Source: Neofamilia massiliensis (GTDB lineage: Bacteria > Bacillota > Clostridia > Tissierellales > Peptoniphilaceae). From it: a DNA stretch of 64,000 nt. The notes beneath the pieces were generated by a model. The model worked only from the letters and a program-made list of their open reading frames with translations. It ran no database searches and was not told where the DNA came from. The DNA lies in the NCBI RefSeq assembly GCF_001299475.1, contig NZ_CYUJ01000002.1:876217-940216 (forward strand), written 5' to 3'. The number at the start of each line of letters is the position of its first letter. Position 1 is the first letter of the stretch. The translations under genes were made by a program, and so were the position numbers. Below are positions 53,841-64,000 of the stretch, in pieces.

Positions 53841-54776
53841 TCACCTTAAATCTGTATTTCTTTCTAAGACATTTCCCTTTAAATAATCTTCAACTGACAT
53901 TTCTTTTTTTCCTGGAAACTGAATTCTCCTTATTTTAAGAATGCCATTTGCACAATTTACTAAAAATCCATCTTCTAAGACATCAATAATATAGCCTATC
54001 TCAATATCAGCATCACTTTTATTGGAATAAATTTCTCCATCTAAGGCTTTTACATTTTTATTATTATAAGAAAAACTTGCCCCTGGTCTTGGGTAAAGGC
54101 CCTTTATTTTTCCAAGCTCTATATTAACATCTACAAAGTCTAACTTACCTGAATTTTTGCTAACTTTTTTTGCATAAGTTGCTTGGGATTCGTCTTGAGG
54201 AGTGCCGATTATCTCTTCATATTCATTTTCTGCAATATATTTTATAATTAAGCCCGCTCCCATCTTGGCAAGTTCATCGTGCAGAACTATTAAATTTTTA
54301 TCTGCAATTTTAGTAGAGGCCTTTAAAAATATTTGTCCCTTATCGAGACCTGGACCAACTTCCATAATAGTTACTCCAGTTTCTTCATCTCTATTCATAA
54401 TAGCCCTATGAATTGGAGCAGCTCCCCTATATTTGGGAAGGAGTGATGCATGGATGTTGACTATTTTTTTCTTAGGCAAGGTTCTGATTTCTTTTTTTAT
54501 AATTTGCCCATAGGCAACTACTACAATATAGTCAATGTCAAGATTTTTTAATAATTCAATACTTTCGTATGAATTAATGTCGTCAGGTTGATAAATTTCT
54601 AAATTATTTTCTAGAGCATATTTCTTTACAGGACAATAAGTTATTTTATTGCCCCTTTTATTTACCCTGTCTGGTTGACTTATTACTAAAACTACATTGT
54701 GCTCTTTGTTTAAAGAATCAAGCGCATTTACAGCAAAGTCAGGTGTTCCCATAAAAACTATATTCTTCTTAGGCAT
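53841..54776 (-). CDS. fmt: Methionyl-tRNA formyltransferase
   Basis: Fmt formylates initiator Met-tRNA. The 311-residue product has 'IVFMGTPDFAV', the catalytic 'NIHASLLPKYRGAAPIHRAI', and 'GVTIMEVGPGLDKG'. I start at ATG 54776, five bases after GAGGA and overlapping the def stop by eight bases; an ATG 18 codons earlier would be inside def. def-fmt is the conserved pair. Confidence 0.97.
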   Translation of the reverse strand: MPKKNIVFMGTPDFAVNALDSLNKEHNVVLVISQPDRVNKRGNKITYCPVKKYALENNLEIYQPDDINSYESIELLKNLDIDYIVVVAYGQIIKKEIRTLPKKKIVNIHASLLPKYRGAAPIHRAIMNRDEETGVTIMEVGPGLDKGQIFLKASTKIADKNLIVLHDELAKMGAGLIIKYIAENEYEEIIGTPQDESQATYAKKVSKNSGKLDFVDVNIELGKIKGLYPRPGASFSYNNKNVKALDGEIYSNKSDADIEIGYIIDVLEDGFLVNCANGILKIRRIQFPGKKEMSVEDYLKGNVLERNTDLR

Positions 54777-55236
54777 TTTCTTCCTCAATCCTATACATAG
54801 TTTCTGCCTTGTCTGTGTAGAGAATTCCATCTAAGTGATCAATCTCATGACAAATTGCTCTAGCTAAAAATCCTTCAGCTTCTAGTTCAATATTTTCATT
54901 ATTTTCATCTGTATATTTGCAATTTAGTTTTTCTGGTCTTTTTACTAGTCCATTATATCCAGGAACTGATAGGCAACCTTCTAGGTCTTCTTCCTCACCG
55001 GCTGTAAATGTGATTTCAGGGTTAATAAGTTTCATTGGACCTTCTCCTATGTCAATCACCACAAGTCTTCTTAAAACGCCAATTTGTGGTGCTGCTAGGC
55101 CTACTCCATTAGCATCGTACATTGTTTCTACCATGTCATCTAAAAGGACAAGGATTTTGTCATCTATTTTATCAACTTTTCTTGATTTTTTTCTTAAAAT
55201 TGGATCTTCGTCTGTTCTAATGATTCTTTTCGCCAT
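54769..55236 (-). CDS. def: Peptide deformylase
   Basis: Def removes the formyl group from new proteins. The 155-residue product has all three motifs: 'GVGLAAPQIG', 'EGCLSVPG' with the metal cysteine, and 'HEIDHLDGIL'. GGGAG precedes the ATG. It lies 57 bases after priA and overlaps fmt. No clear terminator or promoter is visible in the gap to priA. Confidence 0.97.
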   Translation of the reverse strand: MAKRIIRTDEDPILRKKSRKVDKIDDKILVLLDDMVETMYDANGVGLAAPQIGVLRRLVVIDIGEGPMKLINPEITFTAGEEEDLEGCLSVPGYNGLVKRPEKLNCKYTDENNENIELEAEGFLARAICHEIDHLDGILYTDKAETMYRIEEENA

Positions 55237-55293
55237 ACTTTCACTCCCTTATATCTTATATAACTTAAAATACCCAAATTATTCTTATATAAA

Positions 55294-57651
55294 TCAGCGA
55301 CTTAAGACATCAATGTGGCAGCCTTTTAAATTTATATTATGGGAATTATTTATTGTAATTTCATAAATACAGTTTTTTACTTGCTTTTCATATCTAATTT
55401 TTGAAGACAAGTAAAGACTAATATGGTAGCGATTGTTAAATTTTACTATATAAGGTCTGTCAATATTCGTAACTAAGTTAACCTGATCAAGTAAATTATT
55501 TTTCTTTAAATCATCAATTAAAGCTAGATACACCTGCCTTGCTTGGTTCAAACCTAGTTTAAGGTCTTTGTTTAAAAGTAAAATTTCAAAGTGTCTAGTA
55601 AAAGGTGGATATGAAAAGAGGGCTCTCATTTTAAGTTCTTCCTTATAAAAAGACTCATAGTCGTAGGTTGAAACATTTTTTATTGAATAATGGTCAGGAT
55701 TAAAGGTTTGTATAATAACTTCTCCATTAGACTTTGCCCTACCAGCCCTACCTGAAACCTGCATCAAAAGTTGAAAGGTCTTCTCTGCTGAATCATAAGT
55801 TGGAACATTTAATGACATATCTGCTGAAATAACTCCAACAATTTGAATCGATGGATAATCAAATCCTTTGGTAATCATTTGGGTTCCAATAATAATATTT
55901 GCATCCTTGGCTATTATTTTTTCCATGTTATCAATATAATCTTGATGGTTTGAAGTTGTGTCAGAATCTATTCTCAAAATACTTAAGTCAGGAAATAATT
56001 CTTTAGAAAACTCCTCTAGTTTCTCTGTACCTAGGCCAAATTGCTTGATATTTTTAGATCCACATGCTGGACACCTGCTTGGCATATGAGAAGTTTTGCC
56101 GCAGTAATGACACTTTAAAAAATTATTGTGCTTGTGGTAGACCATAGAAACATCACAGCGGTCACAGTTTAAAGTATATCCACAATCTGAGCAGCTTACA
56201 AAAGAAGAATAGCCACGTCTATTTAGAAATAAAAGACTTTGATTATTTTTAAAAAGAGAATTTTTTATGGCAACCATTAAATCCATTGACATTGGAGTTG
56301 TATTTCCCGACTTAACTTCTTCTTTTAAGTCAACTATATTAATCTTAGGCAAGGAAATATTATTTGGTCTTGATAGAATTTTATGCAGATCATAAACTCC
56401 ATGCAAGGCCTTATAATAACTTTCGATAGAAGGTGTAGCAGAGGCTAAAACAAGTTTTGCTCCTTTGGTATTTTCTATTAAAAACCTAGCAACCTCTCTA
56501 ACATCATACTTGTTGTACCTGTCTAACTTATAAGAGTCATCGTGCTCTTCGTCAATAATTATTAAATCTAGGTTTTTCAAATTAAAAAATATAGCAGATC
56601 TTGTTCCTAGTAAAATTTTTGCTTTTGAAGAATTAATTTTTTTTATCTCACTAAGCCTTTTAGACTTAGATAACTTAGAATGAATGATAGCAACTTGGTC
56701 TCCAAACCTCTCCTTAGCTCTCTTTTCCATTTGTGGTGTTAGACCAATTTCTGGAACTAAAAACATTGCAGTCTTATTTCTTTTTATAGCATCTTCAATT
56801 AAAGAAAAATATATTTCAGTTTTCCCAGACCCAGTTACTCCATATATTAAATGTTTGTTATTTTCTGAATTTTGAATATCGCTATAAATCTTTTCTTGCT
56901 CTTCAGTTAAAACTATTGTATTGGCCGAGGAAAAATCTTCTTCTATAGCCTCAACTTCTTCAAATAAATCTTTGCTAATTAGGTCATCAAGTATTAACTT
57001 AGAATAATTTTTTAAATTTCTTACAGCAAATAAATCAAAATACTTGTTTTCATAAAAAATATCATAAATTTCTTCTAAAAACTCCCTTTGCCTACTTGCA
57101 TTTTTCCTTAAAAGACTTAAAGCTTGGTCTTTATCAAATAAAAACTTGTAGTAGATATTTTCTTCAACTTTAGAAACATCATAGGTAACTTGGCTTATTA
57201 CCTTGCCTTCTTTAACTAAAGTATTAAACCTCTTAACTAAAGTTTTATCGTGCTTGGATAAATAGTTTTCAAAAATTTCTCTTTCATTATCAGTAGAATT
57301 ATCTGCTAGAACATACTTATAATCCAAGTTTGAAATCTTTGTAAAGTCACAAATAATTGAAAAGGCCTTAGCATAAGTTAGAATATAGAATTCCTTCATC
57401 CACAAACCAAGGTTTATTTGTAATTTTGTTAAGGGTTCTAGTTCTTTTATCTCTTTTAAAACCTTTTTAGTTTTAAACTTTACCTCATCTTTATAAGAAA
57501 ACAAAACCAGGCCTATTTCTAAACTGTCATTAAAATCAACTATAACAAAAGATCCTGGTTTAATATCCTCATCAACTTCATAAGTATAAAGTTTATCTAA
57601 GTTTATTAAGTTTTTAAAAATTACTATATCAGCTAACTTTTTCATAAACAT
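55294..57651 (-). CDS. priA: Primosomal protein N' (PriA helicase)
   Basis: PriA restarts stalled replication forks. The 785-residue protein has an N-terminal DNA-binding region, the helicase core with 'YGVTGSGKTEIYF' (about residue 270), 'IIDEEHDDSYK', and a zinc-binding insert with eight cysteines ('CSDCGYTLNCDRC' through 'CPACGSKNI'), then 'GTQMITKGFDYP' and 'QVSGRAGRA'. The start is uncertain: ATG 57651 or ATG 57645, neither with a binding site, directly after a hairpin. coaBC, usually between rpoZ and priA, is absent. Confidence 0.95.
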   Translation of the reverse strand: MFMKKLADIVIFKNLINLDKLYTYEVDEDIKPGSFVIVDFNDSLEIGLVLFSYKDEVKFKTKKVLKEIKELEPLTKLQINLGLWMKEFYILTYAKAFSIICDFTKISNLDYKYVLADNSTDNEREIFENYLSKHDKTLVKRFNTLVKEGKVISQVTYDVSKVEENIYYKFLFDKDQALSLLRKNASRQREFLEEIYDIFYENKYFDLFAVRNLKNYSKLILDDLISKDLFEEVEAIEEDFSSANTIVLTEEQEKIYSDIQNSENNKHLIYGVTGSGKTEIYFSLIEDAIKRNKTAMFLVPEIGLTPQMEKRAKERFGDQVAIIHSKLSKSKRLSEIKKINSSKAKILLGTRSAIFFNLKNLDLIIIDEEHDDSYKLDRYNKYDVREVARFLIENTKGAKLVLASATPSIESYYKALHGVYDLHKILSRPNNISLPKINIVDLKEEVKSGNTTPMSMDLMVAIKNSLFKNNQSLLFLNRRGYSSFVSCSDCGYTLNCDRCDVSMVYHKHNNFLKCHYCGKTSHMPSRCPACGSKNIKQFGLGTEKLEEFSKELFPDLSILRIDSDTTSNHQDYIDNMEKIIAKDANIIIGTQMITKGFDYPSIQIVGVISADMSLNVPTYDSAEKTFQLLMQVSGRAGRAKSNGEVIIQTFNPDHYSIKNVSTYDYESFYKEELKMRALFSYPPFTRHFEILLLNKDLKLGLNQARQVYLALIDDLKKNNLLDQVNLVTNIDRPYIVKFNNRYHISLYLSSKIRYEKQVKNCIYEITINNSHNINLKGCHIDVLSR

Positions 57652-57680
57652 ATAAAATAAAGCTAGAATAAGTCTAGCTT
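57650..57680 (-). terminator. Hairpin between rpoZ and priA
   Basis: Minus strand: AAGCTAGA / TCTAGCTT, 8-bp stem with a five-base loop (57660-57680), then a T-rich tract running into the priA start. It overlaps the rpoZ stop and may be a partial terminator. Confidence 0.6.
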
Positions 57681-57867
57681 AATTTTTTCCTACTATGTGT
57701 CCTTCTACAATTTCTTTCATTGCAGTAGTAACCTTATTAGAATCTTCATCTTCTATATAGCTTTCCGCACCATTGTTTAGCTGTCTAGCTCTTTTAGCAA
57801 CCATCAAAGCTAATTTATATTTACTGTCATCAATTTCCTTAATTTCATTATATGAAGGTATATACAT
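57679..57867 (-). CDS. rpoZ: RNA polymerase omega subunit
   Basis: Omega stabilises the beta' subunit. The 62-residue product has 'KYKLALMVAKRARQLNNGAE' and 'VTTAMKEIVEGHI', the family core. It starts directly after gmk with no gap, as in most Firmicutes. The ATG follows the gmk stop, so coupling is likely. Confidence 0.92.
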   Translation of the reverse strand: MYIPSYNEIKEIDDSKYKLALMVAKRARQLNNGAESYIEDEDSNKVTTAMKEIVEGHIVGKN

Positions 57868-58479
57868 TTAATCCCACCCCTTTGAAACATTTTCTTTTAT
57901 ATTTTTATGTCTTTTAACTCTCAATCTTTCAGCAGCAATAATATTTTGAATATCTTTTACTGCTTGGTCTACAGTGTTGTTAACAACAAAGTAGTCGTAT
58001 TCCCCTACAAAGTCTAATTCTTTATAGGCATTGTTAAATCTTGTATCTATATCTTCTTCGCTTTCAGTTCCTCTATTTACAAGCCTTGTCCTAAGTTCTG
58101 ACATAGAAGGAGGTAGAAGAAAAATAAAAACAACATTTTTATATCTTTCTTTTATTTGTAAGGCGCCTTGAACATCAATTTCAAGTAAGACAATTTCGCC
58201 ATCTTCAATTTTATCATAAACAAACTTTTTTGGTGTAGCATAATAATTATTGTGAACCTGTGCATATTCTAAAAGTTCATCATTATCTACCATTTCAAAA
58301 AACTTTTCTTTTGAAACAAAAAAATAATTTTCACCATCAACTTCATTTGGTCTTGGTTGTCTGGTTGTTAATGAAGTAGAAAATACTATGTCATCTTGAC
58401 TTTTCATTAATGCTTCACTAACAGTCCCCTTGCCTGCACCACTTGGGCCAGAAAGGACTAATAAAAATCCCTGTGCCAT
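57868..58479 (-). CDS. gmk: Guanylate kinase
   Basis: Gmk phosphorylates GMP to GDP. The 203-residue product has the P-loop 'LSGPSGAGKGTVSEAL', 'TTRQPRPNEVDGENYFFVS' and 'LEIDVQGALQIK'. I start at ATG 58479 with AAGGTGG eight bases upstream, which gives normal length; an ATG at 58524 would add 15 residues. It follows yicC by 37 bases. remA, normally between these two in Bacillus, is absent. Confidence 0.95.
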   Translation of the reverse strand: MAQGFLLVLSGPSGAGKGTVSEALMKSQDDIVFSTSLTTRQPRPNEVDGENYFFVSKEKFFEMVDNDELLEYAQVHNNYYATPKKFVYDKIEDGEIVLLEIDVQGALQIKERYKNVVFIFLLPPSMSELRTRLVNRGTESEEDIDTRFNNAYKELDFVGEYDYFVVNNTVDQAVKDIQNIIAAERLRVKRHKNIKENVSKGWD

Positions 58480-58516
58480 TTTTTGCCACCACCTTAAATC
58501 GTCTTTGTTTTTCATA

Positions 58517-59407
58517 TCATTCAATGTTTTGAACTTGCTCTCTTATTTTTTCTAAAATAGACTTAAGTTCAATTACTTCTTTAGTTACATTTATACTATT
58601 GGTTTTAGATCCAATGGTATTAGTTTCTCTATTCATCTCTTGGATTAAAAAATCAATTTTTTTACCATTAGAATTTTCATCATCTATCATAGCATTAAAC
58701 AAGTCTAAATGACTTTTTAATCTAACAATTTCTTCATCTATAGCTAATTTATCACTATAAAATACTATTTCATTTAAAAGTCTATCTTCATCTAAAGGAA
58801 CATTTTCTTCTGATAAAATTCCATTAATTCTCTCTTTTAATGATTGAACTTTTATCCTTACTAAGTCTTCAGAAAAATCTTCAATTTTATTTATTAGCTC
58901 TTTTACATTTGCCAATTTATTTTTTAAATCGTACTCTATATTATAACCTTCTTGGATCTTCATTTCAAGAAGATTTGAACAAGCCTTATCAACGCAAGAT
59001 AAGCATAAGTCAACAAAAGTCTTATTATCATTAAGATCTTTTCTTTCTATTAGTAAAATATTAGAATCAAATCTTAAAATATCTAAGACAGAAAAACTTT
59101 TTTCTAAATTGCTAAGATTAGAAAGGTCAGTTAGACTGTCGTTATATTTTTTAAGAAGATTGTAATCAATATTAAAATCTATATTTGAAGAATCTAAAAA
59201 TTGTATATCAATAAAAACATCAATCTTTCCCCTATTAATTTTAGAAGAAATTACATTTTTAATATCCTCTTCCATAAATGCTAATGATTTTGGTCCTTTA
59301 ACTTGTATATCTAGATATCTGTTATTTACTGATTTAATATCTACCTTTATTTCAAACTCATTATCTTTTATTTTATAGCTCCCAAAGCCTGTCATACTTT
59401 TTAACAT
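58517..59407 (-). CDS. yicC: YicC/YloC family endoribonuclease
   Basis: The 296-residue product has the conserved start 'MLKSMTGFGSYKI', 'DIKSVNNRYLDIQVKGP', and the C-terminal 'FLIQEMNRETNTIGSKTN', which is the most conserved part of the YicC family. YicC in E. coli is an endoribonuclease acting on small RNA and in stationary phase. It heads the yicC-gmk-rpoZ cluster behind an extended -10 promoter. Length is normal. Confidence 0.92.
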   Translation of the reverse strand: MLKSMTGFGSYKIKDNEFEIKVDIKSVNNRYLDIQVKGPKSLAFMEEDIKNVISSKINRGKIDVFIDIQFLDSSNIDFNIDYNLLKKYNDSLTDLSNLSNLEKSFSVLDILRFDSNILLIERKDLNDNKTFVDLCLSCVDKACSNLLEMKIQEGYNIEYDLKNKLANVKELINKIEDFSEDLVRIKVQSLKERINGILSEENVPLDEDRLLNEIVFYSDKLAIDEEIVRLKSHLDLFNAMIDDENSNGKKIDFLIQEMNRETNTIGSKTNSINVTKEVIELKSILEKIREQVQNIE

Positions 59408-59437
59408 AATTATTACCTCTAAAATCTTTATATTCCT

Positions 59438-59446
59438 ATTTTAGCA
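59438..59446 (-). promoter_or_regulatory. Putative yicC promoter (extended -10)
   Basis: Minus-strand TGC-TAAAAT (-10 at 59438-59443) between the uraA terminator and yicC. No convincing -35. Confidence 0.4.
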
Positions 59447-59456
59447 TAAAATAAAT

Positions 59457-59488
59457 AAAAAAGGAGCAAAACCTAAAGATCTTACTCC
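59457..59488 (-). terminator. Intrinsic terminator of uraA
   Basis: Minus strand: an 11-pair stem (59463-59473 with 59478-59488, three G-T wobbles) around TTTA, then six Ts, 17 bases after the uraA stop. Confidence 0.82.
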
Positions 59489-59504
59489 ATAAAAGAATAT
59501 TTAT

Positions 59505-60758
59505 TTACTTTTTAATTCTTATAGATAAAATTTGATTTAAGACAATGCCAACTAAAGCAGCAAAACTTAAACCTGAAATAACAATTGTATCAGTAATTCT
59601 AACTCCAATTGTAAATCCCAATAATTTTGATAAATAATCAGATCCTAGACCTAAAATTAAAATTGTTGCCATCACTAAAACATTTTTGAAATTAAATTTA
59701 ACTTTAGAATTCTTAATAGTTTGAGTTCCAACTAAAGCTATCATAGTAAATAGCATTAGCGAAATCCCACCCATAACTGCTGTAGGAATTGAAGATAAAA
59801 CTCCACCAATTTTTCCAACGAAAGACAAGATTATAGCAAAAATTGCAGCCAATCTTAGAATAGAAGGATCATAGTTTTTAGTTATAGCTAAAACTCCTGT
59901 GTTTTCACCATAAGTTGTATTTGCTGGTCCACCTAAAAATCCAGCGGCCATTGTTGCTAGACCATCACCTAAAAGAGTCCTGTGTAAACCTGGATCTTCA
60001 ATAAAATTCTTACCTACAACTTGGCCGTTAGTTGTAATGTCTCCTAGATGTTCCATAAAAACTGCTAAAACAACTGGAGCAATCATGGCAATGGCTCCAA
60101 AATCAAACTTTGGAAGTCTGAAGCTTGGAGCAGATATTAAACTTGCATCTCTTATAATTGAGAAATCAACTTCCTTCATTACTATAGAAAAAATATAGCC
60201 AACAAAAACTGCAATTATAATAGAAAGTTGTCCAACAAAGCCTTTAGTCTTAAATCTAATAAATAGAGCTGTTGCTAAGGTAACTCCAGCTAATATAAAA
60301 TTACTTTGAGCCATAGAAAAAGCAGTAGGAATTAAATTCATTCCAATTACTATAATCATAGGCCCAATAACATGGGCAGGAAGTAAACTTTGAATTTTTC
60401 TTATTCCAATTCTTGAAACTACTAAAGAAAAAAGGCAATAAATTAAACCCGCAACAATAATTCCACCTTGGGCATAAGCTAAATCCCCTCCATAACTTTC
60501 TGATACAGCTAGAATTACAGGGATAAAAGCAAAGGATGAGCCTAAAAATACAGGTACCTTACCCTTAGTTACAAAATGAAATATTAAAGTTCCTAAACCT
60601 GCACAAAAAATAGCAACTGATGTATCAAATCCAGTTAAAATAGGGACTAAAACTGTAGCACCAAACATTGCTATAAGATGCTGTAAGGCTAAAATTACCC
60701 TTGAAAAACTTGCTAACTCATCACTTGCTAAAACTTTACCATAAGTATTATCTGTCAT
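59505..60758 (-). CDS. uraA: Uracil permease (NCS2 family)
   Basis: This is a proton-linked nucleobase transporter of the NCS2 family, with about 14 membrane segments over 417 residues. Uracil is the likely substrate: the family's key glutamates lie in 'FMEHLGDITTNG' and 'GGPANTTYGENTGV', the latter matching UraA/PyrP rather than xanthine or uric acid carriers, and a PyrR hairpin sits before it. The start is ATG 60758, six bases after AAAGGAG. It has its own promoter and terminator and follows the rRNA operon. Regulation by pyrimidine supply through PyrR is well supported by the leader. Confidence 0.93.
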   Translation of the reverse strand: MTDNTYGKVLASDELASFSRVILALQHLIAMFGATVLVPILTGFDTSVAIFCAGLGTLIFHFVTKGKVPVFLGSSFAFIPVILAVSESYGGDLAYAQGGIIVAGLIYCLFSLVVSRIGIRKIQSLLPAHVIGPMIIVIGMNLIPTAFSMAQSNFILAGVTLATALFIRFKTKGFVGQLSIIIAVFVGYIFSIVMKEVDFSIIRDASLISAPSFRLPKFDFGAIAMIAPVVLAVFMEHLGDITTNGQVVGKNFIEDPGLHRTLLGDGLATMAAGFLGGPANTTYGENTGVLAITKNYDPSILRLAAIFAIILSFVGKIGGVLSSIPTAVMGGISLMLFTMIALVGTQTIKNSKVKFNFKNVLVMATILILGLGSDYLSKLLGFTIGVRITDTIVISGLSFAALVGIVLNQILSIRIKK

Positions 60759-60771
60759 GTTATTCTCCTTT

Positions 60772-60788
60772 CCAGCCTCTCTGGACTG
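60772..60788 (-). promoter_or_regulatory. PyrR-binding hairpin abutting the uraA ribosome binding site
   Basis: Minus strand CAGTCCAGAGAGGCTGG: a 5-bp stem CAGUC/GGCUG with hexaloop CAGAGA, matching the PyrR-site loop consensus CNGNGA. AAAGGAG (60765-60771) follows with no gap. There is no terminator between this site and the start codon, so control is likely translational rather than by attenuation. Confidence 0.85.
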
Positions 60789-60813
60789 ATTTAAAGTATT
60801 TTTTATCTTTATT

Positions 60814-60842
60814 AAGATATCACAAAACTTTAAATTTTTCAA
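60814..60842 (-). promoter_or_regulatory. Putative uraA promoter
   Basis: Minus strand: -35 TTGAAA (60837-60842), 17-base spacer, -10 TATCTT (60814-60819) with extended TGA. It lies ten bases after the rRNA terminator. Confidence 0.6.
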
Positions 60843-60852
60843 TATCAAACAT

Positions 60853-60886
60853 AAAAAAAGAAGCCTGCATTTTATACAGACTTCTT
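60853..60886 (-). terminator. rRNA operon terminator
   Basis: Minus strand: AAGAAGTCTG / CAGGCTTCTT, 10-bp stem with one G-T pair (60877-60886 with 60858-60867), then seven Ts, starting two bases after the 5S end. Confidence 0.92.
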
Positions 60887-60887
60887 G

Positions 60888-61003
60888 AACTGGCAACTTC
60901 CTATCCTCCCAGTTCGTCTCCAAACTAGTACTTTCAGCGTTAAAAGGCTTAACTTCTGTGTTCGGTATGGATACAGGTGTTTCCCTTTTGCTTTTATCAC
61001 CAG
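60888..61003 (-). rRNA. rrf: 5S ribosomal RNA
   Basis: About 116 bases; the minus strand contains the conserved 'CCATACCGAACACAGAAGTT' stretch and complementary ends (CTGGTG... and ...TTGCCAG). It follows the 23S gene by 27 bases with no tRNA between. Ends are read from the terminal helix and may be off by one or two bases. Confidence 0.96.
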
Positions 61004-61030
61004 ATTACCTTGCTACAAATCTAATTTATT

Positions 61031-63881
<2,851 letters not shown>

Positions 63882-64000
63882 TAAAGTTGTCTATCAACTT
63901 CTTTTAAGAAAATTCTTCTTTAGTAAATAGTTTTTTTTACTTTTTCTTGTATTTGTTTTTCCACGTTTGACTTTAACTTAGTTTTTTCATTTAATAATCA
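63882..64000 (-). other. Part of the 16S-23S spacer
   Basis: AT-rich DNA upstream of the 23S gene. A small hairpin AAGTTG-ATAGA-CAACTT (63885-63901) lies just before the mature 5' end and may help processing. No tRNA is seen in the visible 119 bases; the rest of the spacer is outside the window. Confidence 0.8.

Noticed and set aside
60759..60923. 55-residue N-terminal extension of the uracil permease
   Set aside because: It would read through the PyrR hairpin, promoter and rRNA terminator; the family start is ATG 60758.
61004..61030. tRNA gene in the 23S-5S spacer
   Set aside because: The spacer is only 27 bases.

Overview
The window is chromosomal DNA from a low-GC, AT-rich anaerobic Firmicute. 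My best guess is the Peptoniphilaceae (Tissierellia), an Anaerococcus/Peptoniphilus-like genus; this rests on base composition, the housekeeping gene order, class III fructose-bisphosphatase, PrkC with PASTA repeats, PolC and acetate kinase. I did not compare it to any database. It holds 60 protein genes, nearly all housekeeping, plus a 5S and an almost complete 23S rRNA gene. Only two genes (fbp and tmcAL) lie on the + strand.

Layout by position: 1-259, start of an Asp23/Gls24 gene. 386-2870, rpsO-pnp. 2974-7147, pcrA-ligA. 7249-15983, the translation/transcription operon rimP-nusA-rnpM-infB-rbfA-nrnA-truB-ribF, followed by a GNAT gene and deoD. 16006-23851, uppS-cdsA-rseP-ispG-polC (isoprenoid carrier, phospholipid, intramembrane proteolysis, replication). 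23901-24446, an FMN reductase between terminators. 24601-27521, rpsB-tsf-pyrH-frr. 27532-31389, ylxM-ffh-rpsP-khpA-rimM-trmD-rplS. 31395-32608, apt-tcdA. 32709-34658, fbp on +. 34745-42654, plsX-acpP-rnc-radical SAM-smc-ftsY. 42661-43417, yceD-rpmF. 43427-45880, ackA and tmcAL, divergent. 45888-59446, yicC-gmk-rpoZ-priA-def-fmt-rsmB-rlmN-stp-prkC-rsgA-rpe-thiN, with a zinc peptidase gene inside. 59505-60842, uraA with a PyrR-binding site. 60853-64000, 5S, 23S and part of the 16S-23S spacer.

Gene order follows the Bacillus/Clostridium core clusters but is trimmed: no ylxQ between rnpM and infB, no dxr between cdsA and rseP, no remA between yicC and gmk, no coaBC between rpoZ and priA, and no fabD/fabG between plsX and acpP. 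Genes are tightly packed, often overlapping by 1-23 bases.

I found no mobile element, CRISPR array, defence system or clearly novel protein system. The most interesting signals are regulatory: a PyrR hairpin abutting the uraA ribosome binding site, structured leaders before rpsB and rpsO, a terminator inside the rimP-nusA leader, a promoter built into a terminator before ylxM, overlapping divergent promoters between ackA and tmcAL, and a possible leaderless uppS transcript.
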